A stretch of 64,000 nucleotides of DNA from Planococcus liqunii (GCF_030413595.1 NZ_CP129238.1:2976001-3040000), one strand, 5' to 3'. Counted from the stretch's first letter, positions 18,921 through 26,996 are shown. Notes: generated by a model not told the origin, from the letters alone. Program-made: numbers and translations.

Positions 18921-18949
18921 TTGTAATATACTGGCTTTATTGGTATAAA
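18921..18949 (+). promoter_or_regulatory. Sigma-A type promoter of the 335-aa SLH protein gene
   Basis: TTGTAA (18921-18926), a 17-base spacer, then TATAAA (18944-18949). The predicted start near 18956 gives a leader of about 90 bases before the ATG at 19045. Confidence 0.6.
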
Positions 18950-19044
18950 TAAATCAATGTTCTTTTATTTACATTATATACTAATTAAATTTAGTAGATG
19001 TAAATGAAAGGAAAATACATACATTAGAAGGAGGAATTTTTTAC

Positions 19045-20052
19045 ATGGCATTTGAAACAAAGAAAATGAAGAAGTTTTTAGCTTCGACGGCAGCGGCAGC
19101 AATGATCGCTACGGCCATCGTGCCAGCAGCTTCTGCTAACACGGTATCCCCGGCAGCGTTCACGGATGTACCGGCTCGTTACGCAACATCAGTGGATTAC
19201 TTGATCTCTAACAATTTGGCAACTGGGTTGACAGCGAAGCAATTCGGCATCAACGAAAACATCAAGCGTGGAGACGCTGCAATCATCTTGGCTCAAGCTT
19301 TGGGTCTGATGGATGAAAAAGCTCCAGCTGCTGGATTTACAGATGTACCAAAACGTGGAGCTGTAGCGATCAACTCATTGAAAGCTGCCGGCATCATCAA
19401 AGGTAAAACGAAAACAAAATTTGGATTCCAGGACAAAATCACTCGCGGTGAAGTAGCCTTGATCCTTAGCAACGCGAATGCATACAACTTCAAAGGCGAT
19501 GTAAAAGCCTTGAAGTTCACTGATGTCAGCAGCCGTTACAGCGAAGCTGTAGCCGGATTGCTATCACACGGCATTACTCAAGGTACTTCTGCTACGAAAT
19601 ACGGTACAGACAACTCGATCAAACGCGGCGATTTCGCAATCTTTACGTACCGTGCAGAAGCCTTTAACCTAGGCGGCGATGTACTTGGAGACTTCAGAAA
19701 AGCAATGAGTAATTTTGCATCTGTTGGTGCTTCACTTGGCTTTAAAGTTGTTGTAGATGAGACAGCTCCGAACACATTCAACATCATCGGATCTGATGAG
19801 ACAGTTGAAAGCGACGGCGGTGTTGGATTCTTCAACAGATTGGCTGAGCTAGGTGTTCCAGCTATCGAAGTTAACGGAACTGAGTACGAAATTTCTGACG
19901 GTGAAGGCAACTTGACTGCAGAAGCCCAAACGGCCAAAAAAGCAATTATCGCTTCTCTACTTGGCAACAACACAGTAGATGTTCTATTTGTTGTTCCTTA
20001 TGAAGAGTCATACGCAGAAGCTGAGTACACGTTTAACTTGAAAACGAAATAA
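19045..20052 (+). CDS. Secreted SLH-domain protein (335 aa)
   Basis: A signal peptide (about 1-31, ending in AASA-N) is followed by three SLH domains (about 37-210) with FTDVPARY-, FTDVPKRG- and FTDVSSRY-type motifs and ITRGE/IKRGD signatures. A C-terminal domain of about 125 residues has no recognisable family. The SLH domains would anchor it to secondary cell-wall polymer. A strong GAAGGAGGA site, a good promoter and Ala/Lys-rich, GC-richer codon use suggest high expression. It resembles the 321-aa SLH protein at 22049-23014 in layout. The function of the C-terminal part is unknown. Confidence 0.9.
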   Translation: MAFETKKMKKFLASTAAAAMIATAIVPAASANTVSPAAFTDVPARYATSVDYLISNNLATGLTAKQFGINENIKRGDAAIILAQALGLMDEKAPAAGFTDVPKRGAVAINSLKAAGIIKGKTKTKFGFQDKITRGEVALILSNANAYNFKGDVKALKFTDVSSRYSEAVAGLLSHGITQGTSATKYGTDNSIKRGDFAIFTYRAEAFNLGGDVLGDFRKAMSNFASVGASLGFKVVVDETAPNTFNIIGSDETVESDGGVGFFNRLAELGVPAIEVNGTEYEISDGEGNLTAEAQTAKKAIIASLLGNNTVDVLFVVPYEESYAEAEYTFNLKTK

Positions 20053-20091
20053 TTCCTCTTAGTTGTTTGTTGTAAAGTAAACAACGAGCAT

Positions 20092-20130
20092 AAAAACCTC
20101 CGCATCGTTTAATCGATGCGGAGGTTTTTT
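20092..20130 (+). terminator. Terminator of the 335-aa SLH gene
   Basis: The stem AAAACCTCCGCATCG/CGATGCGGAGGTTTT with loop TTTAAT is followed by further T residues, about 40 bases after the stop codon. It can also serve the convergent comK gene. Confidence 0.93.
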
Positions 20131-20151
20131 AGATCCATTTATAAAATCCAT

Positions 20152-20727
20152 TCAGGAAATATGACCAGCTTCATAATTCACGCCGTTTTCTTTGACGCAT
20201 AAATGGTATGTACTGTGGAACCGCATTGCTGGATCCTCGAACTCGATTCTACGTTGGCGGATTTTATATAATAGTTCATAAGCCCGGTTCAGTTTCAAGT
20301 CAAATGTCCGTTTGCTGATATTGACCGTCACTGCACTGCCATTGCTCAAGTTTACTTGGGTATGTGTTTTATCTATTGCAATAGAAGAAAGTACACAATT
20401 CAACGAAAACCAGACACAATCAGATTTACGTGGAGACGTGGAAGGAAAGAATACCATGTTCATTTCTTTATCCAGCACAATGGGATTCATCTTCCCGTGT
20501 ACAAGAATTTCTGCACCATCCATTGCCCCGCGCATACTGGAGCCCCGGTACCGGAGATTCAGGTCCATCAAATCATAAGGAGTTAACCCGACTTGATAAA
20601 ATCCTTCGGCATTGCAGATTAACGCGTTCAAAACACCGTTTGCATCATAATGAGGCAAAATCACCGTGGTGTCTGGTTTGATGGCATATTCATGTTTCAT
20701 TGCTTGCGTTGCTTTTCTTTTTTTCAT
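20152..20727 (-). CDS. comK: ComK-family competence transcription factor
   Basis: The 191-aa product aligns along its length with B. subtilis ComK (192 aa). The clearest block is ILVHGKMNPIVLDKEMNMVF followed by FPSTSPRKSDCVWFSLN, matching the PPIMVDPSNQIFLFPT...CGWIS region, then a SNGSAVTVNIS block. ComK activates DNA-uptake genes by binding paired AAAA-N5-TTTT boxes. ATG 20727 is chosen because AAAGGAG lies eight bases upstream. An in-frame extension to a TTG at 20865 has no ribosome site and runs through hairpin-forming sequence, so it is rejected. It has an unusual leader, described separately. Confidence 0.83.
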   Translation of the reverse strand: MKKRKATQAMKHEYAIKPDTTVILPHYDANGVLNALICNAEGFYQVGLTPYDLMDLNLRYRGSSMRGAMDGAEILVHGKMNPIVLDKEMNMVFFPSTSPRKSDCVWFSLNCVLSSIAIDKTHTQVNLSNGSAVTVNISKRTFDLKLNRAYELLYKIRQRRIEFEDPAMRFHSTYHLCVKENGVNYEAGHIS

Positions 20728-20748
20728 CTTTTCTTCTCCTTTGTAGTT

Positions 20749-20761
20749 AAAACTTAATTTT
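20749..20761. promoter_or_regulatory. AAAA-N5-TTTT box (single ComK-type AT box) before comK
   Basis: The exact half-site pattern AAAACTTAATTTT lies 22 bases upstream of the comK ATG. ComK normally needs two such boxes at defined spacing; only one is seen here, and it may be chance in AT-rich DNA. Confidence 0.3.
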
Positions 20762-20766
20762 TCAAC

Positions 20767-20802
20767 AAAAAAGGAGTATACTAACCTTAGTTGGTATACT
20801 CC
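20767..20802 (-). promoter_or_regulatory. Terminator-like hairpin or promoter-embedded operator before comK
   Basis: GGAGTATAC and GTATACTCC form a dyad with partial internal pairing. On the minus strand it is followed by TTTTTTG, as in an intrinsic terminator, only 40 bases before the comK start. The same bases also contain TTGGAG-N18-TATACT, a fair sigma-A promoter. It is therefore either an attenuator in the comK leader or an operator overlapping its promoter. The sequence alone does not decide. Confidence 0.6.
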
Positions 20803-20808
20803 AACCCT

Positions 20809-20851
20809 AATCCCCAGATGATGGTCGGCCAGACTTTCACATCTGGGGATT
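20809..20851. promoter_or_regulatory. 12-bp inverted repeat upstream of comK
   Basis: AATCCCCAGATG is repeated as its exact reverse complement, with arm starts 31 bases apart (about three helical turns). It could be an RNA stem in the leader or a DNA operator. Confidence 0.6.
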
Positions 20852-21111
20852 TCTCTTTGGACCAAATGCCGCGTTCACACCGTACTCACCTCCTTGTCGT
20901 CTTCATGCACCAATTGAAATGCATGTCCTCTTACGAACGAAGAATCACCCTTCGCTTACCTATCCCGTTCTCTTTAAATCGGCATTCTATGTATAAAACA
21001 AATCCTGTGAGCTTTCATCCAACACAAATAATAAAACTCACAGCTTTAAATAAACCCATACTTTGGGCCACTCTGCGAATCGATTAGGCATTGTTCGATT
21101 GTTTATTCTTG

Positions 21112-21201
21112 AAGCGGGTTTTCTACCCGCTTATCGGATAAGGAGGGGTAAAAATGCCAATCCATAATCCATCACATGCCGTTCTACAAATTGCAGATTA
21201 A
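21112..21201 (+). CDS. Possible 15-residue micro-ORF with strong ribosome site
   Basis: A perfect 7-bp hairpin (AAGCGGG/CCCGCTT, 21112-21132) is followed by AAGGAGGGG and, five bases later, an ATG at 21154 opening a 15-codon frame (MPIHNPSHAVLQIAD) that ends at 21201. It overlaps the 3' end of the opposite gene by four bases. The ribosome site is better than many in the window, but a frame this short could be chance or a leader peptide. Confidence 0.25.
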
Positions 21202-21650
21202 GTTCGGTGATTAGTGTTAAGAGCGATGTGCAATTGATCTGCGTCCTCCGGAGACAGCCCTTCGAATACGTGCACAACTAATTCTGTTGTTGTGAGTCGC
21301 TTCAGCAAGTTGCAGCCTTGTCTGCGCTCTTCTTTCGATTTGCTGGTGATTTTGTTTGATACCCGATTGATCACTTGAGATAAAGCTTCAATGCGCTGTG
21401 TGCCGTCAATTATTTTTAGTTGGGTCGGTTTCCCTTCAGCCAACTTCTCTTTCTCAGAAGACGCGACCAATGGCGCCAGGCAGAATTGGTTGGCCAAGAC
21501 TTTGTCAAACAACGAATGCTGGATTTCTTGAACCTGCGCTTGATCAGCCGTACCTACTTCCAATTTTTCATTTCCGAGCATTGTTACTAATTCTACGATT
21601 GAGTAATAGATTGTAGCGGGCTTTTTTCTGAACACATAGCTGGTGTTCAT
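21198..21650 (-). CDS. DGQHR/DndB-like domain protein, short form
   Basis: The 150-aa product contains IIDGTQRIEALSQV, a variant of the DGQHR motif of the DndB/ParB-like family, and ends with VVHVFEGLSPEDADQLHIALNTNHRT, which matches the family's gls-e-a-lFi-INtnq block. The protein then stops, although DGQHR proteins usually continue for 100-200 residues, so it looks truncated or naturally minimal. ATG 21650 is chosen because AGGAGGA lies ten bases upstream. It lies upstream of comK on the same strand, with about 470 bases between them. Function unknown; family assignment is from motifs only. Confidence 0.55.
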   Translation of the reverse strand: MNTSYVFRKKPATIYYSIVELVTMLGNEKLEVGTADQAQVQEIQHSLFDKVLANQFCLAPLVASSEKEKLAEGKPTQLKIIDGTQRIEALSQVINRVSNKITSKSKEERRQGCNLLKRLTTTELVVHVFEGLSPEDADQLHIALNTNHRT

Positions 21651-22048
21651 GTTTATCATTCCTCCTCTTACATTTTCTACACAAAAGTACCCTGCACTCC
21701 ATTGAAGCATCTCTATTTGTATTCACTGCTTTCTTTCACTTTAATTATATAATCATATATACCTAATTGTCTAACTATTTTTAACTTTTAATGTATTTAA
21801 TTTACTAATATGTTTTTCAGGCACTTTCTATTCAGTATTACCAATTATATTTTGCACAGGAAAATTTGAGGATGCCAAAAGTAATTGGACAGAACAATAT
21901 TTACCCATACTTTTGATTCAAAGAAATATTAACAAAAGAAGCGTCCATGAATCTAAGTGATTCATGGACGCCTCTTTAAAACCATAGATATTTCCATTTG
22001 AATAAATAAAAGCTTTCCATTACCCCAATGATTTACTTATTCATCACC
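21651..22048. other. Intergenic region between two minus-strand genes
   Basis: About 400 AT-rich bases. It contains the terminator of the 321-aa SLH gene (21941-21971) and, further left, presumably the promoter of the DGQHR-like gene. No gene was found. Confidence 0.5.
21941..21971 (-). terminator. Terminator of the 321-aa SLH gene
   Basis: A perfect 13-bp stem GCGTCCATGAATC/GATTCATGGACGC with loop TAAGT is followed on the minus strand by TTCTTTTGTT. Confidence 0.88.
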
Positions 22049-23014
22049 CTATTGTTTGTAGGTCTTGTATTTTCCTTCGAAGAGATAGCCAATCTCATTG
22101 CTTTTCACAACGGTAACCGCTATTGCATTATTCAAAAGTTCAATCGTCACCACGCCGCTGCCTCCAAAACCATCTTCGGTGTAATAGATTCTGGCTTTGT
22201 TGCCGACGAATTTTGCTTCGCCTTCAACTGAACCGATGTACATTGCGCCAGAAGACATCGAATCTACTTGGACGGTCGCCGTGTTTCCTTTTACATTCGT
22301 TAGGTTAACAGACAAGTAGGCGTCTTGATCATTTGCTCTCTTTGTTTCCCATAGCCCTTGGTAATCCGCTGCTTCATAAGGCATGACATCGGGTTTATCT
22401 AGAGTTTGCTCAAGTTTGTACATGAAGAGCGCATATTCCCCGCGTTTCAAAAGATCGTCTGTTCCAAACTTATCAATCGACTTCCCTGTGGCGATCTTAC
22501 TCTCGACTAACATTCCTACAGCTTCCGCATAACGGGAATTGACATCCGTAAAACTAAGCGTGGATTGGTTTTTTTCTAAATCATAGGCAGTTGTTTTAGT
22601 GAGCATCAACGCCATTTCACCGCGCTTCATCAAATCGTTGAAGCCGAAACTCTTGGAGGATTTCCCATTGACGATTCCTGCATCTTTCAACGCATTAATC
22701 GCGACCACTCCACGCGTCGGCACATCTTTAAATCCCGAAGCCGGAGCATCTTTTTCCGTCAGACCAAGCGCATGTGCTAAAATGATGGCCGCATCTCCGC
22801 GTTTGATGTTTTGATCAATCCCAAATTTGGTTTTGGAAATCCCGTTTGTGATGTCTTGGTTAACCAAATAATTGACCGACTGCTCATAACGCTCCGATAC
22901 ATCCGAGAACGAAGTTGCCGCCGAAACAGGTGATGCAATCACCGAAGCGGCTAAGACAAAAGATAAAGCAGTGGGAATGGTAAGCTTCCGAAGAATTGCA
23001 GATTTTACTGTCAT
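22049..23014 (-). CDS. Secreted SLH-domain protein (321 aa)
   Basis: A signal peptide (about 1-33, ending SPVSA-A) is followed by three SLH domains (about 35-210; FSDVSERY, FKDVPTRG, FTDVNSRY) and a C-terminal beta-rich domain of about 100 residues containing YQGLWETKRANDQDAY. A GGAGGA site precedes the ATG. It is paralogous to the 335-aa SLH protein in its SLH half; the C-terminal domains are unrelated by eye. It is expected to bind the cell-wall polymer on the surface. The C-terminal function is not recognised. Confidence 0.9.
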   Translation of the reverse strand: MTVKSAILRKLTIPTALSFVLAASVIASPVSAATSFSDVSERYEQSVNYLVNQDITNGISKTKFGIDQNIKRGDAAIILAHALGLTEKDAPASGFKDVPTRGVVAINALKDAGIVNGKSSKSFGFNDLMKRGEMALMLTKTTAYDLEKNQSTLSFTDVNSRYAEAVGMLVESKIATGKSIDKFGTDDLLKRGEYALFMYKLEQTLDKPDVMPYEAADYQGLWETKRANDQDAYLSVNLTNVKGNTATVQVDSMSSGAMYIGSVEGEAKFVGNKARIYYTEDGFGGSGVVTIELLNNAIAVTVVKSNEIGYLFEGKYKTYKQ

Positions 23015-23154
23015 GTTTTTTCCTCCAATTTCTATTAAGTAAAAAGAACTAAGTGAATTCTATCACTAAATTACCAGAAAATACATACTGTTATTCAACT
23101 TATTTGGCAGATTCTAATTCCATGATTTTGTTCTCAGTAAATTTTCCATATAAA

Positions 23155-23181
23155 AAAGAACGCCCCTGTTGGACGTTCTTT
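23155..23181 (-). terminator. Terminator of the 85-aa gene
   Basis: AAAGAACG/CGTTCTTT stem with an 11-base GC-rich loop; TTTTTTAT follows on the minus strand. Confidence 0.75.
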
Positions 23182-23192
23182 GCTTTGTTTCC

Positions 23193-23450
23193 TCATTTAA
23201 CTAGCTCCGCGTAAATCCCCGTGCTTCCATCTTCTTTCACTTCTTCCGAAAAACTCATGGTCGGGTAGTTCCGATGCAATTCTTCGTTCGGTTCTTTAAA
23301 AATCACCGCTAAAGGACGCAAGGCAATGTGTTGATCGATTTCCGCTAACTCTTTTCTTATTCCAGATTCGTTGGCATCGAAATAACTTGTGACTTCTTCC
23401 AATTCTTCTGCGTTTAAGAATTCTTCAATTGCTTGTGTATTTAATTCCAT
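23193..23450 (-). CDS. Small acidic hypothetical protein (85 aa)
   Basis: No family is recognised. The protein is Glu-rich with a predicted helical first half (ELNTQAIEEFLNAEELEEV) and a mixed second half (LRPLAVIFKEPNEELH). There is no signal peptide, Cys or membrane segment. The second of two adjacent ATGs (23450) is chosen because AAAGGAGG lies five bases upstream. It has its own terminator. It follows, on the same strand, another tiny acidic gene of 52 codons, and the two could be functionally linked. Confidence 0.7.
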   Translation of the reverse strand: MELNTQAIEEFLNAEELEEVTSYFDANESGIRKELAEIDQHIALRPLAVIFKEPNEELHRNYPTMSFSEEVKEDGSTGIYAELVK

Positions 23451-23571
23451 CATATCCTCCTTTCTAGACACCAAGTATCCAGCCGGATTCACCATAAAGA
23501 AATGGCATGAGAAAGAAACCGCATTTCAACTTGAATGTCTTCTAATGTACAAACTTCCCGCAAATGAAAAA

Positions 23572-23591
23572 GCGCTCCCTTTAGGAGCTGC
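23572..23591 (-). terminator. Terminator of the 52-aa gene
   Basis: GCGCTCC pairs with GGAGCTGC (one bulge) around a short loop; CGCTTTTTC follows on the minus strand immediately after the 52-aa gene. Confidence 0.7.
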
Positions 23592-23600
23592 CTCACTTCA

Positions 23601-23759
23601 TTATTCCATTTCTGCTAACTCTTCTACAGAGCCTGTTTCTTCAAAAGCGCCAATGCCTTCTCGCAAGGCTTTTGCAAATTCATCCTGGCTTTTGAAAAAG
23701 ATCACTTGGTTATCTGTTGTGTGGGCTTCCGCCATCGTTCCTTGGTTTGTTCTATTCAT
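23601..23759 (-). CDS. Tiny acidic hypothetical protein (52 aa)
   Basis: A complete small frame starts at ATG 23759 after GGAGGTAAGGA and stops at TAA 23601. The product has a polar N-terminus (MNRTNQGTMAEAHTT), then VIFFKSQDEFAKALREGIG, and a Glu-rich tail ending EELAEME. The gene has a good ribosome site and its own terminator, so it is probably real despite its size. No homologue family is recognised. Possible roles (small regulator, peptide precursor) are speculation. Confidence 0.6.
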   Translation of the reverse strand: MNRTNQGTMAEAHTTDNQVIFFKSQDEFAKALREGIGAFEETGSVEELAEME

Positions 23760-23880
23760 ATTCCTTACCTCCAACAATTCAAATTGATTATTTCCGTATC
23801 TACATTATTCCCTTCATTTCCATCTCTAAACCTTTCTTGCTTTCCCTTTCTTTGGCTTTGGTGAAGTCTCTATACACCAA

Positions 23881-23918
23881 AAAGCCTCGAACCTCCCTAT
23901 TGGGAAATTCAAGGCTTT
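23881..23918 (-). terminator. Terminator of the sodium/alanine symporter gene
   Basis: AAAGCCTcGAAccTCCC pairs with GGGAaaTTCaAGGCTTT; the mismatches are symmetric. TTTTTGG follows on the minus strand. Confidence 0.8.
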
Positions 23919-23945
23919 CCACTCATCCATACAACAGAAATCCAG

Positions 23946-25358
23946 TTAAGACTCGTAACTCTCTCTAGCCGCAGCTTTTTTGGCTTTCTTCTCTTTCTGG
24001 TCCTTCTTATAATACTGATCCGATGTGAAAAACTCGGTGGTCAGTGCTTTTACTTTGTTGCTTAACAGCAGGATGGCGATGACGTTTGGAATGAGTATCG
24101 CCGCAAGCATAATGTCGAGGAAGCCCCAAATCACTTCTGCTGCTCCGACCGCCCCCAACACGATGGCCAGGATATAAACGACTTGCATGCCGTAAGACGC
24201 TTTCATGCCAAACAGGAACTCGGCCTGCTTCGCCCCGTAGAAAACAACAACCAGTACAGTGGATAACACAAAGAAAATCAACGCAATCGTCACAAGAATC
24301 GAACCAAATTCACCAAAGTAGGATTCAAATGCCATGCTTGTCAAAGCCGAAGAATTGTCCATGGCTCCTTCATTCGTCCAGACACCGGATGACAGCACTA
24401 CAAATGCAGTCGCCGTACAGACAATCAGCGTATCGACAACTACGCCAACAACTGCCCAGAACCCTTGTCTGACAGGATGATCCGTCATGGCCGCTGCATG
24501 GGCAATCGGCGCCGTTCCGAGCCCGGCCTCGTTGGAATAAAGGCCGCGGGCAAATCCCCAACGAATCACTTCCACGATGGCTGCCCCAGCAAAACCACCG
24601 ACAACAGGTGCAGGTGAAAATGCGTTGCTAAAAATGAGCATGAAAAATTCCGGAACTGCGCTGACGTTCATCAAGAGAATGACAACCGCTCCCCCGACAT
24701 AAAACAAAGCCATAAACGGAACGAATATCTCTGTGACCTTGCCGATCCGCTTGATGCCGCCGAACACAACAATGGAGATCAAAACGGCAGTGGCAATGCC
24801 CGTCCATAAGGCAGGGATATTGAATGTCGTTTCAACTGTAGTGGCGATGGAATTCCCTTGCACCATGATGCTCGGGATCAATTCGATCATCAACGCGAAG
24901 GAAAACCAGACGCCAAGCCACTTCATGTTCAAGCCTTTCGTCATGTAATACATCGGTCCGCCGACAAACTCGCCCTTGGCGTTTTTCTCGCGGTACTCGA
25001 CAGCGAGTACGCTTTCAGCGAATTTGAGCGCCATGCCGATCAGTGCAATGACCCACATCCAGAAAACCGCTCCGGGTCCACCGAACATGATCGCCGCCGG
25101 TACCCCGACAATATTTGCTGCGCCAATGGTGGAAGAAAGAGCAGACGTCAGCGCCTGAAAAGGCGTGACCGTCCCTTCACCTTTTGGTTTTTTGAACACG
25201 CTGCCGAAGGTTTGTCCGATGATATAGCCAAAATAACGGAATTGAAAAAATCCAAGTTTAAATGTCATATAAAGACCTGATAACAGCAGCACAGTGATGA
25301 GTGGGATTCCCCATAACCATGCCGAAAAATCAGCGACTTTCTGTAAAAAACCTTCCAA
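23946..25358 (-). CDS. Sodium:alanine/glycine symporter (AGCS family)
   Basis: The 470-aa polytopic membrane protein has the AGCS layout: ALTSALSSTIGAANIVGVP and GPGAVFWMW in the first third, GGPMYYMTKGL, and RGLYSNEAGLGTAPIAHAA, the family signature. About ten membrane helices are predicted; the tail is Lys-rich. It imports small neutral amino acids with Na+. Translation probably starts at TTG 25358 after AGGGGGA. It has its own terminator and appears monocistronic. Not linked functionally to the polysaccharide genes. Confidence 0.92.
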   Translation of the reverse strand: MEGFLQKVADFSAWLWGIPLITVLLLSGLYMTFKLGFFQFRYFGYIIGQTFGSVFKKPKGEGTVTPFQALTSALSSTIGAANIVGVPAAIMFGGPGAVFWMWVIALIGMALKFAESVLAVEYREKNAKGEFVGGPMYYMTKGLNMKWLGVWFSFALMIELIPSIMVQGNSIATTVETTFNIPALWTGIATAVLISIVVFGGIKRIGKVTEIFVPFMALFYVGGAVVILLMNVSAVPEFFMLIFSNAFSPAPVVGGFAGAAIVEVIRWGFARGLYSNEAGLGTAPIAHAAAMTDHPVRQGFWAVVGVVVDTLIVCTATAFVVLSSGVWTNEGAMDNSSALTSMAFESYFGEFGSILVTIALIFFVLSTVLVVVFYGAKQAEFLFGMKASYGMQVVYILAIVLGAVGAAEVIWGFLDIMLAAILIPNVIAILLLSNKVKALTTEFFTSDQYYKKDQKEKKAKKAAARESYES

Positions 25359-25688
25359 CTGTTTTCCCCCTATAATATATCAGTATACGAAATGTTTCCC
25401 TAGTCGAAACTGGTTTAAACTAGAAATGGGAAATTCCATAAAAATATGAGGAGAAATCAGAAGAAAGGGCTTAAATTTGGGCTTCATTGTTTAATAAAAC
25501 CTTTTCCGAATAAGATGGCACCAAGTAATTTGTAAGAAGCTTGATGGCCGAAATGAAAAACTTCATTGAAAGTGTTATTTTGCGATAGGAGTCATTTCAC
25601 ATCTCAGCCTTTTCATTCATTGCCCTTATTTCTCCGCAAAGTTCAAAATCTCTATGTTAAACGAACAATTCAAGAATTCTCTTGTGAT
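25359..25688. other. Intergenic region, no gene seen
   Basis: About 330 bases between the symporter gene and the secreted esterase gene. No strong hairpin or convincing frame was found. It probably carries the symporter promoter. Confidence 0.4.
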
Positions 25689-26996
25689 TCAATTTCCTTT
25701 TTCTTTTTTCTTCTTCTCTTTCTTCCACAAATGATCCTCTACAAAATCGGCATAAAGCAAATGCCAAGCTTTCCAGTCATGCGCAGCCGGAACTTCTACA
25801 TAGGCGTGGCCGATGCCTTCTTCATTCAGCGCCGTATGGAGATTTTGCACGGGTTCTATCAAGTAATCCCAAATACCGACGCCTACCATGACAGAAGGAT
25901 CGTTTAGATTACGGTATGATCCGATATTGACCAGTTCATCCCCTGTTACGGCATAACTCCAAATGCCAAAATACGCAAAGTCATCCGCATGATTGAAATA
26001 CATCCGATTAGCGGTCACACCGCCCATCGACAACCCGGCGTAGGCACGGCCATCAGTCTCATCCGATACATTGTATTTGGCTTCCACATAAGGCATGATG
26101 TGTTCGAACTGGTCTTCTTCTATCCGTTTATAATCCCAATTCAAGTCCTGATTGTTCATGGTGACCACCACAAAAGGTTCAGCCTTTCCGTCTGCGATTA
26201 AATTATTCGTAATATTCGCCACTGCGCCTTCGTTCATCCAGCGCAGTTCATTGCCGTACGGGACGCCGGACATGCCATGGGACAGATAAAGCACTTTGTA
26301 GGGTTTCTTGCGGTTCGGGTTATATCCGTCTGGCAGGTAGACAGCAAGCCCGCGAACATCACCGGCTGCGCCTGTATAGGCTACCGTTTCCACAGTGCCA
26401 GTTTTTTTATCTTTGCGGGGAAGTTCCACCGAGCGATCCAGCCAATCCCCATTCCCCATGGTCTTCTTATTGTACGGAATGTAGACCATGCTGGACACGC
26501 TGGAAACATTGGTCGCCGTATTGGTCATTGTCGGATTATGGGGATCGTCCAGCCTTGCGGTTTTACTGCCATCCGGATTGGTGATGCGGAAATTGTAAGG
26601 ATAAGCTCCGCTCGACAGCGGGACTCTGCCTCCCCATAAATTGTCTTTGATCTTTTCCAGTGTTAAATAATACGTGGTGTCGCTATTGCCCCCGGCCGGG
26701 AACATCCCAGGTTTATACGCCTCCGGTTTGTAAGGGTTTTTAAATCCATCTTTAATGGTGAAATGATGGAAGGTGTCGCTGTAAAGTTCAACTTTTGTGG
26801 CCGCTGACGACTCATCTTCATAAACAAAGGTGGCATAATAGCCGGTCGGAGAAGCAGCATCCTCCTCCACCGTGACGCCGGGTGCATAATCTGCGTAATC
26901 AAATCCAGAAGAGTTTGCAGCGGAAACAGGCTGGTTGTTGCCAAAAATCGAGTAGACCAAAACTGCCATAATTCCTACACTTACCACTTTTTTCAT
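25689..26996 (-). CDS. Secreted esterase D / feruloyl esterase-like alpha/beta hydrolase
   Basis: A signal peptide (about 1-27) is followed by an N-terminal E-set/CBM48-like beta domain (about 50-180) and a putative-esterase domain (PF00756 type). GLSMGG near residue 330 is the nucleophile elbow (GXSXG), and AAHDWKAWH near the C-terminus supplies the catalytic His. The layout resembles XynZ-type feruloyl esterases or enterochelin-esterase-like enzymes. ATG 26996 is preferred: AAGGGAG lies seven bases upstream. The C-terminus is strongly Lys-rich (KKEKKKKEK). Natural substrate unknown. Confidence 0.82.
   Translation of the reverse strand: MKKVVSVGIMAVLVYSIFGNNQPVSAANSSGFDYADYAPGVTVEEDAASPTGYYATFVYEDESSAATKVELYSDTFHHFTIKDGFKNPYKPEAYKPGMFPAGGNSDTTYYLTLEKIKDNLWGGRVPLSSGAYPYNFRITNPDGSKTARLDDPHNPTMTNTATNVSSVSSMVYIPYNKKTMGNGDWLDRSVELPRKDKKTGTVETVAYTGAAGDVRGLAVYLPDGYNPNRKKPYKVLYLSHGMSGVPYGNELRWMNEGAVANITNNLIADGKAEPFVVVTMNNQDLNWDYKRIEEDQFEHIMPYVEAKYNVSDETDGRAYAGLSMGGVTANRMYFNHADDFAYFGIWSYAVTGDELVNIGSYRNLNDPSVMVGVGIWDYLIEPVQNLHTALNEEGIGHAYVEVPAAHDWKAWHLLYADFVEDHLWKKEKKKKEKGN

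Larger units (their letters stand above)
18213..19044. other. Divergent intergenic region between two SLH genes
   Basis: About 830 AT-rich bases. It holds a promoter for the plus-strand SLH gene (18921-18949) and an isolated terminator-like hairpin (18627-18660) with no obvious gene feeding it. No confident promoter was seen for the minus-strand gene, and no protein-coding frame is convincing. Confidence 0.5.
20728..21197. promoter_or_regulatory. Structured leader/upstream region of comK
   Basis: About 470 bases with no solid gene but several dyads. In minus-strand order they include: CTGTGAG repeats (21043-21005), a consensus AAGGAGGTGA site (20895-20886) followed by GTG-TGA, a 12-bp dyad (20851-20809), a dyad with a downstream T-run (20802-20767), an AAAA-N5-TTTT box (20761-20749) and the comK ribosome site. 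Confidence 0.55.

Noticed and set aside
20728..20865. N-terminal extension of the ComK-family protein to a TTG at 20865
   Set aside because: The TTG has no ribosome site within range, the extension has no similarity to ComK and runs through two hairpins, while ATG 20727 has a good site.
20791..21087. 98-codon plus-strand frame opposite the comK leader
   Set aside because: No ribosome site, no recognisable composition of a protein family, and it overlaps the regulatory dyads.
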